Source of the DNA: Histidinibacterium aquaticum | Lineage (GTDB): Bacteria > Pseudomonadota > Alphaproteobacteria > Rhodobacterales > Rhodobacteraceae | Direction of reading: 5' to 3' | Length of the DNA stretch: 64,000 bases | NCBI RefSeq assembly: GCF_008710275.1 | Contig: NZ_VYQE01000001.1 | Span: 930,001 to 994,000 of the forward strand | Shown here: one piece after another, positions 1 through 7,820 of the stretch | Layout of the letters: each line of letters opens with the position of its first letter | Position numbering within the stretch: position 1 is the first letter of the stretch | The notes under the pieces: model-generated | The model's input: the letters and a program-made list of their open reading frames with translations, nothing else | Told to the model about the DNA's origin: nothing | Databases searched by the model: none | Translations under genes and position numbers: made by a program

Positions 1-329
1 TCCTCCCGGGTCTTGCCGACGCCGGAGAAGACGATCCGCTCGCCTGGCACGCCCGCCGCCCGGGCCCGCGCGTACTCGCCGCCCGACACCACGTCCATGC
101 CCGCCCCCTCGCGGCTCAGCAGCGTGAGGATCGCCTGGTTGGACAGGGACTTCACCGCGAAGCAGACGGTGTGCGGCAGCCCCTCCAGCGCGGCGTCGAA
201 GAGACGGAAGTGACGTAGCAGGGTCGCCGTGGAATAGACGTAGACCGGAGTGCCGACGGTGGCGGCGATGTCCTCCAGCGCCACGTCCTCGGCCATGAGC
301 CGCCCGTCGCGGTAGATGAAATGATCCAT
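1..329 (-). CDS. lysA: Diaminopimelate decarboxylase, N-terminal part (cut by window edge)
   Basis: This pyridoxal-phosphate enzyme decarboxylates meso-diaminopimelate to lysine, the last step of lysine synthesis. Only about the first 109 residues lie in the window; the gene runs off its left edge. The start [16 protein letters not shown] is typical of alphaproteobacterial LysA. The segment CFAVKSLSN carries the lysine that forms the Schiff base with the cofactor. It is the last of a minus-strand series after argH, the small lipoprotein and the DUF2834 protein, and is separated from them by a 136-base gap that holds a dispersed repeat. Confidence 0.9.
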   Translation of the reverse strand, partial: MDHFIYRDGRLMAEDVALEDIAATVGTPVYVYSTATLLRHFRLFDAALEGLPHTVCFAVKSLSNQAILTLLSREGAGMDVVSGGEYARARAAGVPGERIVFSGVGKTRE

Positions 330-400
330 GTCCGTCCCCTCATCCGGCGGCGCCGCTCATAGCCTTTGCCGGGACCGGACCCAACCCTTCTTCTGGGCCG

Positions 401-462
401 AAATATCCCGGGGGGAGTCGGCGCCCGCGCCGACGGGGGGCAGCGCCCACCCCCTGTGCCCC
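401..462. repeat. Dispersed hairpin repeat, family A, copy 1
   Basis: The block opens with AAATATCCCGGGGGG (401-415). A perfect palindrome follows (417-434, GTCGGCG, four-base loop, CGCCGAC), then a G/C-rich second half that can fold again (GGGGGGCAG against CTGTGCCCC). A second copy lies at 62855-62906 with the same flanks but a different palindrome. It sits between the DUF2834 gene and lysA, both on the minus strand. It could act as a transcript-end or processing structure, but no T-run follows it on either strand. Function is unknown. Confidence 0.65.
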
Positions 463-465
463 GGT

Positions 466-780
466 TCAGGCCTGGCGGGTCCTCAGCAGAAGGTAGAGCG
501 GCAGGCCGCAGCTCACCCCGATGCAGAAGGTCGCCGGGATCGCCACCAGCGCCGACCAGTTCCGCCGCACCCAGGTCTCCGCCAGGATCCAGACGGTCAC
601 CGTCACCGCCGCGATCGTCAGGTCCCAGGTCAGCCCGGTCGTCGAGGCGTTGACGTACCAGGCGTCGATCAGGGCCTGCAGCGACCAGCCCGTCGAGCGC
701 AGATACGTCACGAACCAGTACATCGGGTGGACGGCGCCCCAGATCGCCAGGGCGAGGTAGGTCCACCGCAGCGGCGACAT
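466..780 (-). CDS. DUF2834-like small membrane protein
   Basis: The product is a 104-residue, mostly hydrophobic protein with about three membrane segments (residues 5-25, 48-70 and 76-98). It resembles DUF2834 proteins, small inner-membrane proteins of unknown role. The start [15 protein letters not shown] was chosen because its ATG overlaps the stop of the upstream lipoprotein gene (TGATG), which implies translational coupling; a longer reading frame upstream would run through that lipoprotein gene. The order argH, lipoprotein, this gene, then lysA suggests one transcript with amino-acid biosynthesis genes, but no functional link is evident. Confidence 0.7.
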   Translation of the reverse strand: MSPLRWTYLALAIWGAVHPMYWFVTYLRSTGWSLQALIDAWYVNASTTGLTWDLTIAAVTVTVWILAETWVRRNWSALVAIPATFCIGVSCGLPLYLLLRTRQA

Positions 781-890
781 CAGAGGCCCCCGATCCGCGC
801 GGGCTCGGGCGCGCGGCCCCCGGCGGGGCGTTCGGGTTCGCCGTCGGCGCCGCAGGCGGCCAGCGCCAGACAGAGGAGCATCCATCTCAT
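780..890 (-). CDS. Very small lipoprotein encoded directly after argH
   Basis: This 36-codon frame encodes [16 protein letters not shown] followed by a Pro/Arg/Gly-rich tail. The N terminus is a short signal peptide ending in a lipobox (LALAAC), so Cys13 should be lipidated and the peptide anchored to a membrane. Its ATG overlaps the argH stop (ATGA), and its TGA overlaps the start of the DUF2834 gene. This double coupling argues that it is a real gene. It is too short for most gene finders. Function is unknown. Confidence 0.7.
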   Translation of the reverse strand: MRWMLLCLALAACGADGEPERPAGGRAPEPARIGGL

Positions 891-2275
891 CCGAGCACCT
901 CCCGCCAGCGGGCGATCTGGGCGCGCACCTGCGCGGGCGCGGTCCCGCCATAGCTCTCACGCGAGGCCACCGAGGCCTCGACCGTCAGCACGCCGAAGAC
1001 CTCCTCGGTGATCCCGGCGTGCACCTCCTGCATCTCCTGCAGCGTGAGGTCCGGGAGGTCGCAGCCCTTGGCCTCGGCCTTGGCCACGAGAGACCCTGTG
1101 ACGTGGTGCGCCTCGCGGAAGGGCAGCTCCAGACGCCGCACCAGCCAGTCGGCGAGATCGGTCGCGGTGGAAAAGCCCGAGGCCGCGGCGGCACGCAGCG
1201 CCTCCCGGTTGGCGGACATGTCGGAGACCATTCCGGTCATCGCCCGGAGCGACAGCAGCCAGTTGTCGGCGGCGTCGAAGACCTGTTCCTTGTCCTCCTG
1301 CATGTCCTTGGAATAGGCCAGCGGCAGTCCCTTCATCACCGTCAGCAGCGCGACGTTCGCCCCGAAGATGCGCCCGACCTTGGCGCGCAGCAGCTCGGCC
1401 GCGTCCGGGTTGCGCTTCTGGGGCATGATGCTCGACCCGGTGGACCAACGGTCGGAGAGAGTCACGAAGCGGAACTGCGCGGAGGACCAGATCACCAGTT
1501 CCTCTGCCAGGCGGGAAAGGTGCATGGCGCTGATCGTGGCCACCGAGAGAAACTCCAGCGCGAAGTCCCGGTCGCTCACCGCGTCGAGTGAATTGGCCGA
1601 GGGACGGTCGAAGCCGAGCGCCTCCGCCGTGGCGTGCCGGTCGATCGGGAAGGACGTCCCGGCGAGCGCCGCCGCGCCGAGGGGGCTCTCGTTCATCCGG
1701 TCCCGGGCGTCGCGCAGCCGCGAGAGATCGCGGGAGACCATCTCGACATAGGCCATCATGTGATGGCCCCAGGTCACCGGCTGTGCCGTCTGCAGGTGGG
1801 TGAAGCCTGGCATGACCCAGTCGGCGCCGGCCTCGGCCTGCGCGAGCAGGGCGCGCAGCAGTTCCTCGAGCAGCCCCTCCGCCTCGTCGCATTGAGCCCG
1901 GACCCAGAGGCGGAAGTCCGTCGCCACCTGGTCATTGCGCGACCGGGCCGTGTGCAGGCGCTTGGCAGGCTCGCCGATGAGCTCGGTGAGCCGGGCCTCC
2001 ACGTTCATGTGGATGTCCTCGAGCGCGGCGGAAAACGTGAACTCTCCGGCCTCGATCTCCGACAAGATCGTGAGCAGCCCTTCCCTGATCGCGTCGGCAT
2101 CCTTATCACTCAGGATGCCCACGGCGGCCAGCATGGCGGCGTGGGCGCGGCTGCCTTCGATGTCCTGCGGGGCAAGGCGCTTGTCGAACCCGATCGAGGC
2201 GTTGATCGCCTCCATGATCGCGTCCGGCCCGCCGGCGAAGCGGCCGCCCCACATGGCGTTCGAGGAGTTTGACAT
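887..2275 (-). CDS. argH: Argininosuccinate lyase
   Basis: ArgH splits argininosuccinate into arginine and fumarate, the last step of arginine synthesis, in the cytoplasm. The 462-residue length is normal. The fumarase/aspartase superfamily signature [12 protein letters not shown] is present and holds the catalytic serine of the mobile loop; [12 protein letters not shown] and the histidine-bearing [10 protein letters not shown] are further family blocks. The start [13 protein letters not shown] fits the family. Its initiation codon shares two bases with the ATG of the divergent thioredoxin gene, so its promoter must lie inside that gene. Downstream it is coupled to the small lipoprotein gene. 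Confidence 0.96.
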   Translation of the reverse strand: MSNSSNAMWGGRFAGGPDAIMEAINASIGFDKRLAPQDIEGSRAHAAMLAAVGILSDKDADAIREGLLTILSEIEAGEFTFSAALEDIHMNVEARLTELIGEPAKRLHTARSRNDQVATDFRLWVRAQCDEAEGLLEELLRALLAQAEAGADWVMPGFTHLQTAQPVTWGHHMMAYVEMVSRDLSRLRDARDRMNESPLGAAALAGTSFPIDRHATAEALGFDRPSANSLDAVSDRDFALEFLSVATISAMHLSRLAEELVIWSSAQFRFVTLSDRWSTGSSIMPQKRNPDAAELLRAKVGRIFGANVALLTVMKGLPLAYSKDMQEDKEQVFDAADNWLLSLRAMTGMVSDMSANREALRAAAASGFSTATDLADWLVRRLELPFREAHHVTGSLVAKAEAKGCDLPDLTLQEMQEVHAGITEEVFGVLTVEASVASRESYGGTAPAQVRAQIARWREVLG

Positions 2276-2831
2276 GAGAGGTCCCGCCCGGTTCGCGTCG
2301 TCCGCGCTGATCTATACCGCCCTGATGTTCGGTGCAAACGTCGGGATGGCCGATATCGCGGAGCTGCGCGAAGGCGACATGCGCAAGCTCTCGGTACACG
2401 AGACGCCGGTCGAAGCGGCGAGCGCGCCCTTCGAGGCAGCCGGGGGCGGCGAGCTCACGCTCGGCGACTTTTCCGGAAAGATTGTCCTGCTGAACTTCTG
2501 GGCCACCTGGTGCGCGCCCTGCCGGCACGAGATGCCGGCGCTCTCGACCCTGCAGGCCGACTACGGCGGCGAGGACTTCGAGGTGGTCACGGTCGCCGCA
2601 GGACGGAATCCTCAGCCCGCGATGGAGCGGTTCTTCTCCGAGATCGACGTCGACAACCTGCCGCTGCACCGCGACCCCACCCAGCAATTCGCGCGGGAGA
2701 TGGGCGTGCTCGGCCTGCCGGTGACCGTCATCCTCGACCGCGAGGGGCAAGAGATCGCGCGGCTGCAGGGCGGGGCCGACTGGGCCTCGGACAGTGCACG
2801 GGCCATAGTCGAGGCGCTTCTGGAGGAGTAG
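2274..2831 (+). CDS. TlpA-like periplasmic thioredoxin (disulfide reductase)
   Basis: The 185-residue protein has an N-terminal signal peptide (about residues 1-26) followed by a TlpA/ResA-type thioredoxin fold. The redox motif WCAPC places the active cysteines at residues 80 and 83, and the cis-proline loop is LGLPVTVIL. Such proteins keep periplasmic cysteines reduced, often for cytochrome c or oxidase maturation. The start at 2274 is supported by a GAGGAG ribosome-binding site about 7 bases upstream. That site lies inside argH, and the ATG overlaps the argH start codon on the other strand. It ends just before a double palindrome. Confidence 0.88.
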   Translation: MRGPARFASSALIYTALMFGANVGMADIAELREGDMRKLSVHETPVEAASAPFEAAGGGELTLGDFSGKIVLLNFWATWCAPCRHEMPALSTLQADYGGEDFEVVTVAAGRNPQPAMERFFSEIDVDNLPLHRDPTQQFAREMGVLGLPVTVILDREGQEIARLQGGADWASDSARAIVEALLEE

Positions 2832-2833
2832 GC

Positions 2834-2881
2834 GCAAGCCGCTTCGAAGCGGCTTGCCAAGGGCGTTCGAACGCCCTTGGC
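2834..2881. terminator. Two adjoining perfect palindromes between convergent genes
   Basis: Positions 2834-2857 form a perfect 24-base palindrome, and 2856-2881 form a second perfect 26-base palindrome. Both are centred on TTCGAA. They fill the gap between the tlpA-like gene (ends 2831) and yqgE (ends 2889), which converge. Their position fits a bidirectional terminator or mRNA-end stabiliser. There is no clear T-run, so termination by structure alone is an inference. The sequence looks like a family of dispersed repeats in this group rather than unique DNA. Confidence 0.6.
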
Positions 2882-2888
2882 TCTCATG

Positions 2889-3443
2889 TCACGCGTGGCC
2901 CGCCTCCCCGGAGAGCAGGAGCGGGTCTATCCCGAGCGACTTCAGCGCCGCCGACCATTTGTGCTCGTTCGCCCGCCCGAACACGATGTCAGGCCGCGCG
3001 GCGCAGGTCAGCCAGCCGTTCTGAGCGATCTCGCCTTCCAGCTGTCCCGGCCCCCATCCCGCGTAGCCCAGCGCGAGGAGCGAGCTCTTGGGGCCGCGCC
3101 CCTTGGCCAGTTCCTCGAGCACGTCGAGCGTCGCCGTCAGGCCGATACCGCTGTCGACCGGCATCGTTGCACCCTCGGAGGCGTAGTCCGCCGAATGCAG
3201 CACGAAGCCGCGCGCGCCCTCGACCGGGCCGCCGTAGTAGATGCGGATGTCCCGCGTCTCGGGCCCGGAAGAGATCTCGAGCTGCTCCAGCAGGTCGGTG
3301 AAATTCACCTCCGGCGTCGGCTTGTTCACGATCAGGCCCATCGCCCCGTCCTCGGAGTGGGCGCAGACATAGATCACGGCCTGGTCGAAGCGCGGGTCGC
3401 CCATCTCGGGCATGGCGACCAGCAGCTGGCCGGCGAGGGTCAT
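2889..3443 (-). CDS. YqgE/AlgH family protein
   Basis: The 184-residue protein matches the UPF0301 (YqgE/AlgH) family: it begins [19 protein letters not shown], carries the MGLIVNKP block, and has the [16 protein letters not shown] segment. The family is widespread and cytoplasmic; its biochemical role is not established. The start at 3443 gives the usual family length. An in-frame ATG at 3464 would add MEDAEDT, and neither start has a strong ribosome-binding site. It is divergent from the DsbD-N-like gene and convergent with the tlpA-like gene. Confidence 0.88.
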   Translation of the reverse strand: MTLAGQLLVAMPEMGDPRFDQAVIYVCAHSEDGAMGLIVNKPTPEVNFTDLLEQLEISSGPETRDIRIYYGGPVEGARGFVLHSADYASEGATMPVDSGIGLTATLDVLEELAKGRGPKSSLLALGYAGWGPGQLEGEIAQNGWLTCAARPDIVFGRANEHKWSAALKSLGIDPLLLSGEAGHA

Positions 3444-3569
3444 GGTGTCTTCAGCGTCTTCCATCTCATCAATGATGTGGTGCGCATCGGCCACTGGCAA
3501 GGGCACCCCCCGGCCGGCTTCACCCGCAAGTGACTTTTCTTCGCGGCCGACACTCATATTGTCCCGCAC

Positions 3570-4370
3570 ATGCTGCGTTCCCTCTTTCTCGCCTGCGGCG
3601 TCGTCGCCGCCGTGTCCTCCCTGTCTGCCAGCGCCGAGAGCCCGGTGCCCGACGGCGTCGTTTCGGCCCGCATCCTGCCGGGCTGGCGGGATGCCGAGGG
3701 GCGGCACATGGCGGGCCTGGAGATCGCGCTCGCGCCGGGGTGGAAGACCTACTGGCGCGCGCCGGGCGACGCGGGGATACCGCCGGAGTTCCAGTGGTCG
3801 ACCGCCAGCAACGTCGGCCAGATGCGGCTGCACTGGCCGGTTCCGGAGGTCAGCGAGAGCAACGGGTTGCGGGCGATCGGTTACACCGGCCGGGTGGTGA
3901 TCCCGATGGAATTCTCGACCGGCTCGGGTCCGGCGCGGATCGCCGGGGAGGTCGAGCTCGGGGTCTGCTCGGAGGTCTGCATGCCCGTGACGCTCGACAT
4001 CGCCGCGGATCTTCCCGCGGCCGGACAGCGGGAGCCGGGGATCGTCGCAGCACTCCTCGATGCGCCGCTCGACGAGTCCGAGGCGCGGGTCGGGGCGGTG
4101 GACTGCCGGCTTTCGGCGACCGCCGACGGCATGCGGCTGGAGGCCCAGCTCGAGATGCCAGCGACGGGCGGCGCGGAAGAGGTGGTGATCGAAGCGGCGG
4201 ATCCCTCGATCTGGGTCTCTGAGCCGGCCTCTCGGCGTCAGGGCAATACGCTGAGCGTGGCGGCCGACCTCGTGCACTACTCGGGCGGGGCCTTCGCGCT
4301 CGACCGGTCGCGGCTCGTCTTTACCGTCCTCGGAAGCGAACGGGCCGTGGAAATTCGCGGCTGCGACTGA
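3570..4370 (+). CDS. Periplasmic DsbD N-terminal-domain-like protein
   Basis: The 266-residue protein starts with a signal peptide (about residues 1-22). The rest resembles the N-terminal domain of the thiol:disulfide interchange protein Dsb[15 protein letters not shown], then the cysteine pair in [10 protein letters not shown]. In DsbD this domain passes electrons to periplasmic partners. Here it stands alone without the membrane and thioredoxin domains, the common form in this bacterial group. The nearby TlpA-like thioredoxin may be a partner; that is inference. It ends about 80 bases before the convergent RND gene. Confidence 0.82.
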   Translation: MLRSLFLACGVVAAVSSLSASAESPVPDGVVSARILPGWRDAEGRHMAGLEIALAPGWKTYWRAPGDAGIPPEFQWSTASNVGQMRLHWPVPEVSESNGLRAIGYTGRVVIPMEFSTGSGPARIAGEVELGVCSEVCMPVTLDIAADLPAAGQREPGIVAALLDAPLDESEARVGAVDCRLSATADGMRLEAQLEMPATGGAEEVVIEAADPSIWVSEPASRRQGNTLSVAADLVHYSGGAFALDRSRLVFTVLGSERAVEIRGCD

Positions 4371-4423
4371 GCCGGCCAAATTTGGACGGCCGCCTAACTC
4401 ATTGATTTCTTTGAGGCTGGCAT

Positions 4424-4446
4424 GGCAACGCCCGGGAGGCGTTGCC
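4424..4446. terminator. Perfect hairpin between the DsbD-like gene and the RND operon
   Basis: GGCAACGCC (4424-4432) and GGCGTTGCC (4438-4446) pair perfectly across a five-base loop. The structure lies between convergent genes ending at 4370 and 4449. Neither strand shows a T-run after the stem, so a role in termination or 3'-end protection is inferred from position only. Confidence 0.5.
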
Positions 4447-4448
4447 TG

Positions 4449-7400
4449 TCAGCCCGCGCGTGGCCCCCGGCGCAGGCCGTAGGCCAGGGCCGAGAGCGCG
4501 TAGACCACGAGAAGCAGCACGGCGAGCGCCGCGGCGAAAAGCCCGAGGAGGGTTGCCGTGCCCGGCTCCTCCATGGGCAGCGCCCCGGCGAGCGGCGGCC
4601 AGGCCGAGCCTGTGACGATCCGATATCCCAGGGTCGCCGCGAAGAGCGCGACCGCGCCGACGACACCGACCATCGCGGGCCAGGTCACCGGGCCGGTGCG
4701 CGCGCGCAGGGCACGCCGGGCGGCGCGGCTCTGCTTGGCGATATCCGCCTGGATCGCCATCAGCGCGGGCACGAGGATCAGCACAAGGATCATCCCGAAG
4801 CCGAGCCCGTAGACCAGGGTGATGACCGTCGGCTTGAGGAACTCCGCCTGGCTGGACCCCTCGTAGAGCAGCGGCGCGAGGCCGAGGACCGTCGTCAGCG
4901 TCGTGAGCAGCACCGGCCTCAACCGGTCGGCGGCACCGTCCACGATGGCGGGGACGAGCCCCCGTTCGGCGGCATAGTCGTCGATGGTGGTCACCAGCAC
5001 GATGGAGTCGTTGATGATGATCCCGATCATCCCGATCAGGCCCACGACCGAGAAGATGGACATGGGCACTTCCCAGACGTTGTGGCCCCAGATCGCCCCC
5101 ACGAGGCCGAAGGGAATGATCGCCATGACCACGAGCGGCCGCGTCCACGAGGAAAAGATCCAGGCCAGGGTCAGGAAGATGCCGACCAGGACCATGATCG
5201 TGCCGATGCGCGCGTCGTTGAGAAAGTCGCGCTCCTGCTCCGCGAGGCCGGAGAGCGCGGTGTCGATGCCGTAGCTTTCCTCGATGCCGGGCAGGATATC
5301 GTCCTCGATGATCTGGTTGATCTCGGCCGCGCGGTCGGCGTCATCATCGGTCAGGTCGCCGTTGACCGAGATCAGCAGCACGCCGTTCTCCCGCCGCAGA
5401 GTCGAGAAGCCCGTGCGCCGCTCGACGGTCACGATGTCGGCGAGCGGGACGTAGACCCCATCCGGCGACCGCATCAGCGTGCGGTCGAGGAAATCGGCGG
5501 TCAGCTCGCCATCGGGCAGTTCCACCCGGATGGAGGCAGAGCGCTGGCCGGAAGGATAGGTGGCCGCCTCGATCCCGCCGAGACGGTTGCGCAACACGGA
5601 GCCCAGCCCGTCGATCGAAAAGCCCAGCGACTGGCCGCGCGGGGTCAGCGAGAGGATCAGTTCCTCCTTGTCATAGGCGAGGTTATCCTCCAGCGAGGTC
5701 ACCTCTCCGAACTGTCCGAGTTCCGATTTCAGATCCTCGGCCGCGGCCTTGAGCGTCTCGGGATCGGCGCCGAAGAGCTGGATGTCGATGTCGTCGCCGC
5801 CCGGTCCGCCGCCCCAGGAGCGGAAGCTGACGGTCTCGGCCAGAGGATGCTGCACGACGCTCTCCTGCAACTCCTGCACGAAGGCGAAGCTGGAATAGGG
5901 ACGCGCGTCGGCATCGATGAGTTCGATCGAGATCGACCCGAGCTGGTAGGGCTCCTTCTGGTCGGCCCCCGAGAGACCGCGGCCCGCGTTGCCGCCGACT
6001 TCGGCGATGGCGTAATCCACGGGGTTCGCGCCGTATTCCTCCTCGTACTGAGCGCCGAGATCCTCCACCGCGCGCTGCATCTCGCGCATCATCTCCATGG
6101 TGTCCTCGCGCGTGGCGCCGGGCAGCATGGCGAAGTTGCCGGTGACGGAGCCCTGCTCGGGCGAATTGAAAAAGCGCCACTGCACGTTCCCGTTGATCAT
6201 CAGCGCCGCCTGCCCCGCAAGCAGCAGGACACCGCCCGCCAGCACCGGGTAGCGCGCCCAGATCACCAGCTTCATCAGAGGCCGGAAGAGCGTCTCCCGC
6301 ACCCAGCCGAAGCCGCGGTTTACCAGCCGGGAGGGCACGTCGTACCAGTGGTTGCTGGCCGTCGAGGCGATGGAGTGGCTCATGTGGTTCGGCAGGATCA
6401 GGAAGCACTCGACGAGGCTCGCCAGCAGCACCGCGATGACGGTGAAGGGGATGTCGGCGATCAGGTCGCCGAAGCGCCCCCCGATGGCCACCAGGCCGAA
6501 GAAGGCGATGACAGTGGTGATCGTCGCGGAGAAGACCGGCTGGAACATCCGCCGCGCGGCGTTCTCGGCCGCCTGCACGGGTTTCTCGCCCAGCCGTCGG
6601 ACGCGGAAGTCCGCGTGTTCGCCCACGACGATGGCGTCGTCGACCACGATGCCCAGCGTGATGATGAGGGCGAAGAGCGAGATCATGTTGAGCGTGAGCC
6701 CCGCCATGTACATCACGAAGATCGCCGAGAGCATGGCCACGGGTATGCCCAGCGCCACCCAGAAGGCGGTCCGGGCGTTCAGGAACAGGAAGAGCAGCGC
6801 GACGACGAGCCCGAGCCCCATGAGCCCATTGTCGATCAGGATGTTGAGGCGTCCGGTGATGTAGTCGGCCATCGTCCGGATCAGCTCGATCCGCACCCCC
6901 TCGGGCAGGTTGGCCTGGAACTCGCGCGCGGTCTCCTGGACGGTGCGCTGCAGGCCGATGGCGTCGCCCCGCTCGGAGCGGTTCACACGAATGGTGACGG
7001 CCGGGTCCTCGCCCACGAAGTAGGCGCGGTCGCGGTCGACGCCCTCGACCGTGACCTCGGCCACGTCGCCGATGGTCAGCTCCGACCCGTCGGGGCCGGA
7101 CCGCAGGACGATGCCCTCGATCTCTTCTGCCGACCGTTTCGCTGTGCCGGTCCGCACGCGGGCCGAGCCCGAGACGTCGCCCGCGGGATCGGTATCGGCT
7201 TCCGCCGCGATGGCGTCTGCGATCTCGCGCAGCGAGACGTCGTGTTCCACGAGCGCGATGGAGGGGACGGTGACCAGCGTCTCCGGCGCGGCGACGCCCT
7301 GGATGACCGTCTGGGTCACGCCCTCCTCGAAGAGCCTCAGGACGAACTCGTCGGCGAACCGGGCGAGCTGGTCGACGCCCACGGGGCCGCGGATGACGAC

Positions 7401-7817
7401 GTCCGTCACCCGGTCGGACCATCCGCCGGAGCGGACCCGCGGCTCGTCGGCCGCTTCGGGGAGATTATTTACCCCGTCGACGGCGGTCTCCACGTCCTCG
7501 ACCGCCTGCTCCATGTTCCAGCCCGGCTCGAAGGACAGCTCGATCCGGCCCGACCCTTCGGTCGAGCGGCTCTCGGTATCGGTCACGCCCTCGACCGACT
7601 GCAGGGCGGGCTGCAGGACCTGCACGATGGCCCGGTCGACATCCTCGGCCCCGGCGCCGTCCCAGGAGACCGAGACATCGACGCTGTCGACCACGATGTC
7701 GGGGAAGAACTGCGCGCGCATCTTTGGCATGGCCCAGAGCCCCGCGCCGATCATCAGGATCAGCAGCAGGTTCGCGGCGGTGCGGTGGCGAGTGAAGTAG
7801 GAGAGGATGCCGCCCAT
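4449..7817 (-). CDS. RND-family efflux transporter, inner-membrane permease
   Basis: This 1122-residue protein belongs to the AcrB/MexB-like RND superfamily of proton-driven exporters. It has the first membrane helix (TAANLLLILMIGAGLW), two large periplasmic loops, and the helix-4 block LGIVVDDAIVVGEHADF with the aspartates of the proton relay. The second half carries GLIGMIGIIINDSIVLV. After the normal last RND helix, the C terminus has about 90 more residues with two further hydrophobic stretches, which may add two helices. It lies 3 bases downstream of the adaptor gene, so the pair is one operon. The substrate is unknown, and no outer-membrane channel gene is adjacent. Confidence 0.93.
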   Translation of the reverse strand: MGGILSYFTRHRTAANLLLILMIGAGLWAMPKMRAQFFPDIVVDSVDVSVSWDGAGAEDVDRAIVQVLQPALQSVEGVTDTESRSTEGSGRIELSFEPGWNMEQAVEDVETAVDGVNNLPEAADEPRVRSGGWSDRVTDVVIRGPVGVDQLARFADEFVLRLFEEGVTQTVIQGVAAPETLVTVPSIALVEHDVSLREIADAIAAEADTDPAGDVSGSARVRTGTAKRSAEEIEGIVLRSGPDGSELTIGDVAEVTVEGVDRDRAYFVGEDPAVTIRVNRSERGDAIGLQRTVQETAREFQANLPEGVRIELIRTMADYITGRLNILIDNGLMGLGLVVALLFLFLNARTAFWVALGIPVAMLSAIFVMYMAGLTLNMISLFALIITLGIVVDDAIVVGEHADFRVRRLGEKPVQAAENAARRMFQPVFSATITTVIAFFGLVAIGGRFGDLIADIPFTVIAVLLASLVECFLILPNHMSHSIASTASNHWYDVPSRLVNRGFGWVRETLFRPLMKLVIWARYPVLAGGVLLLAGQAALMINGNVQWRFFNSPEQGSVTGNFAMLPGATREDTMEMMREMQRAVEDLGAQYEEEYGANPVDYAIAEVGGNAGRGLSGADQKEPYQLGSISIELIDADARPYSSFAFVQELQESVVQHPLAETVSFRSWGGGPGGDDIDIQLFGADPETLKAAAEDLKSELGQFGEVTSLEDNLAYDKEELILSLTPRGQSLGFSIDGLGSVLRNRLGGIEAATYPSGQRSASIRVELPDGELTADFLDRTLMRSPDGVYVPLADIVTVERRTGFSTLRRENGVLLISVNGDLTDDDADRAAEINQIIEDDILPGIEESYGIDTALSGLAEQERDFLNDARIGTIMVLVGIFLTLAWIFSSWTRPLVVMAIIPFGLVGAIWGHNVWEVPMSIFSVVGLIGMIGIIINDSIVLVTTIDDYAAERGLVPAIVDGAADRLRPVLLTTLTTVLGLAPLLYEGSSQAEFLKPTVITLVYGLGFGMILVLILVPALMAIQADIAKQSRAARRALRARTGPVTWPAMVGVVGAVALFAATLGYRIVTGSAWPPLAGALPMEEPGTATLLGLFAAALAVLLLVVYALSALAYGLRRGPRAG

Positions 7818-7820
7818 GGG

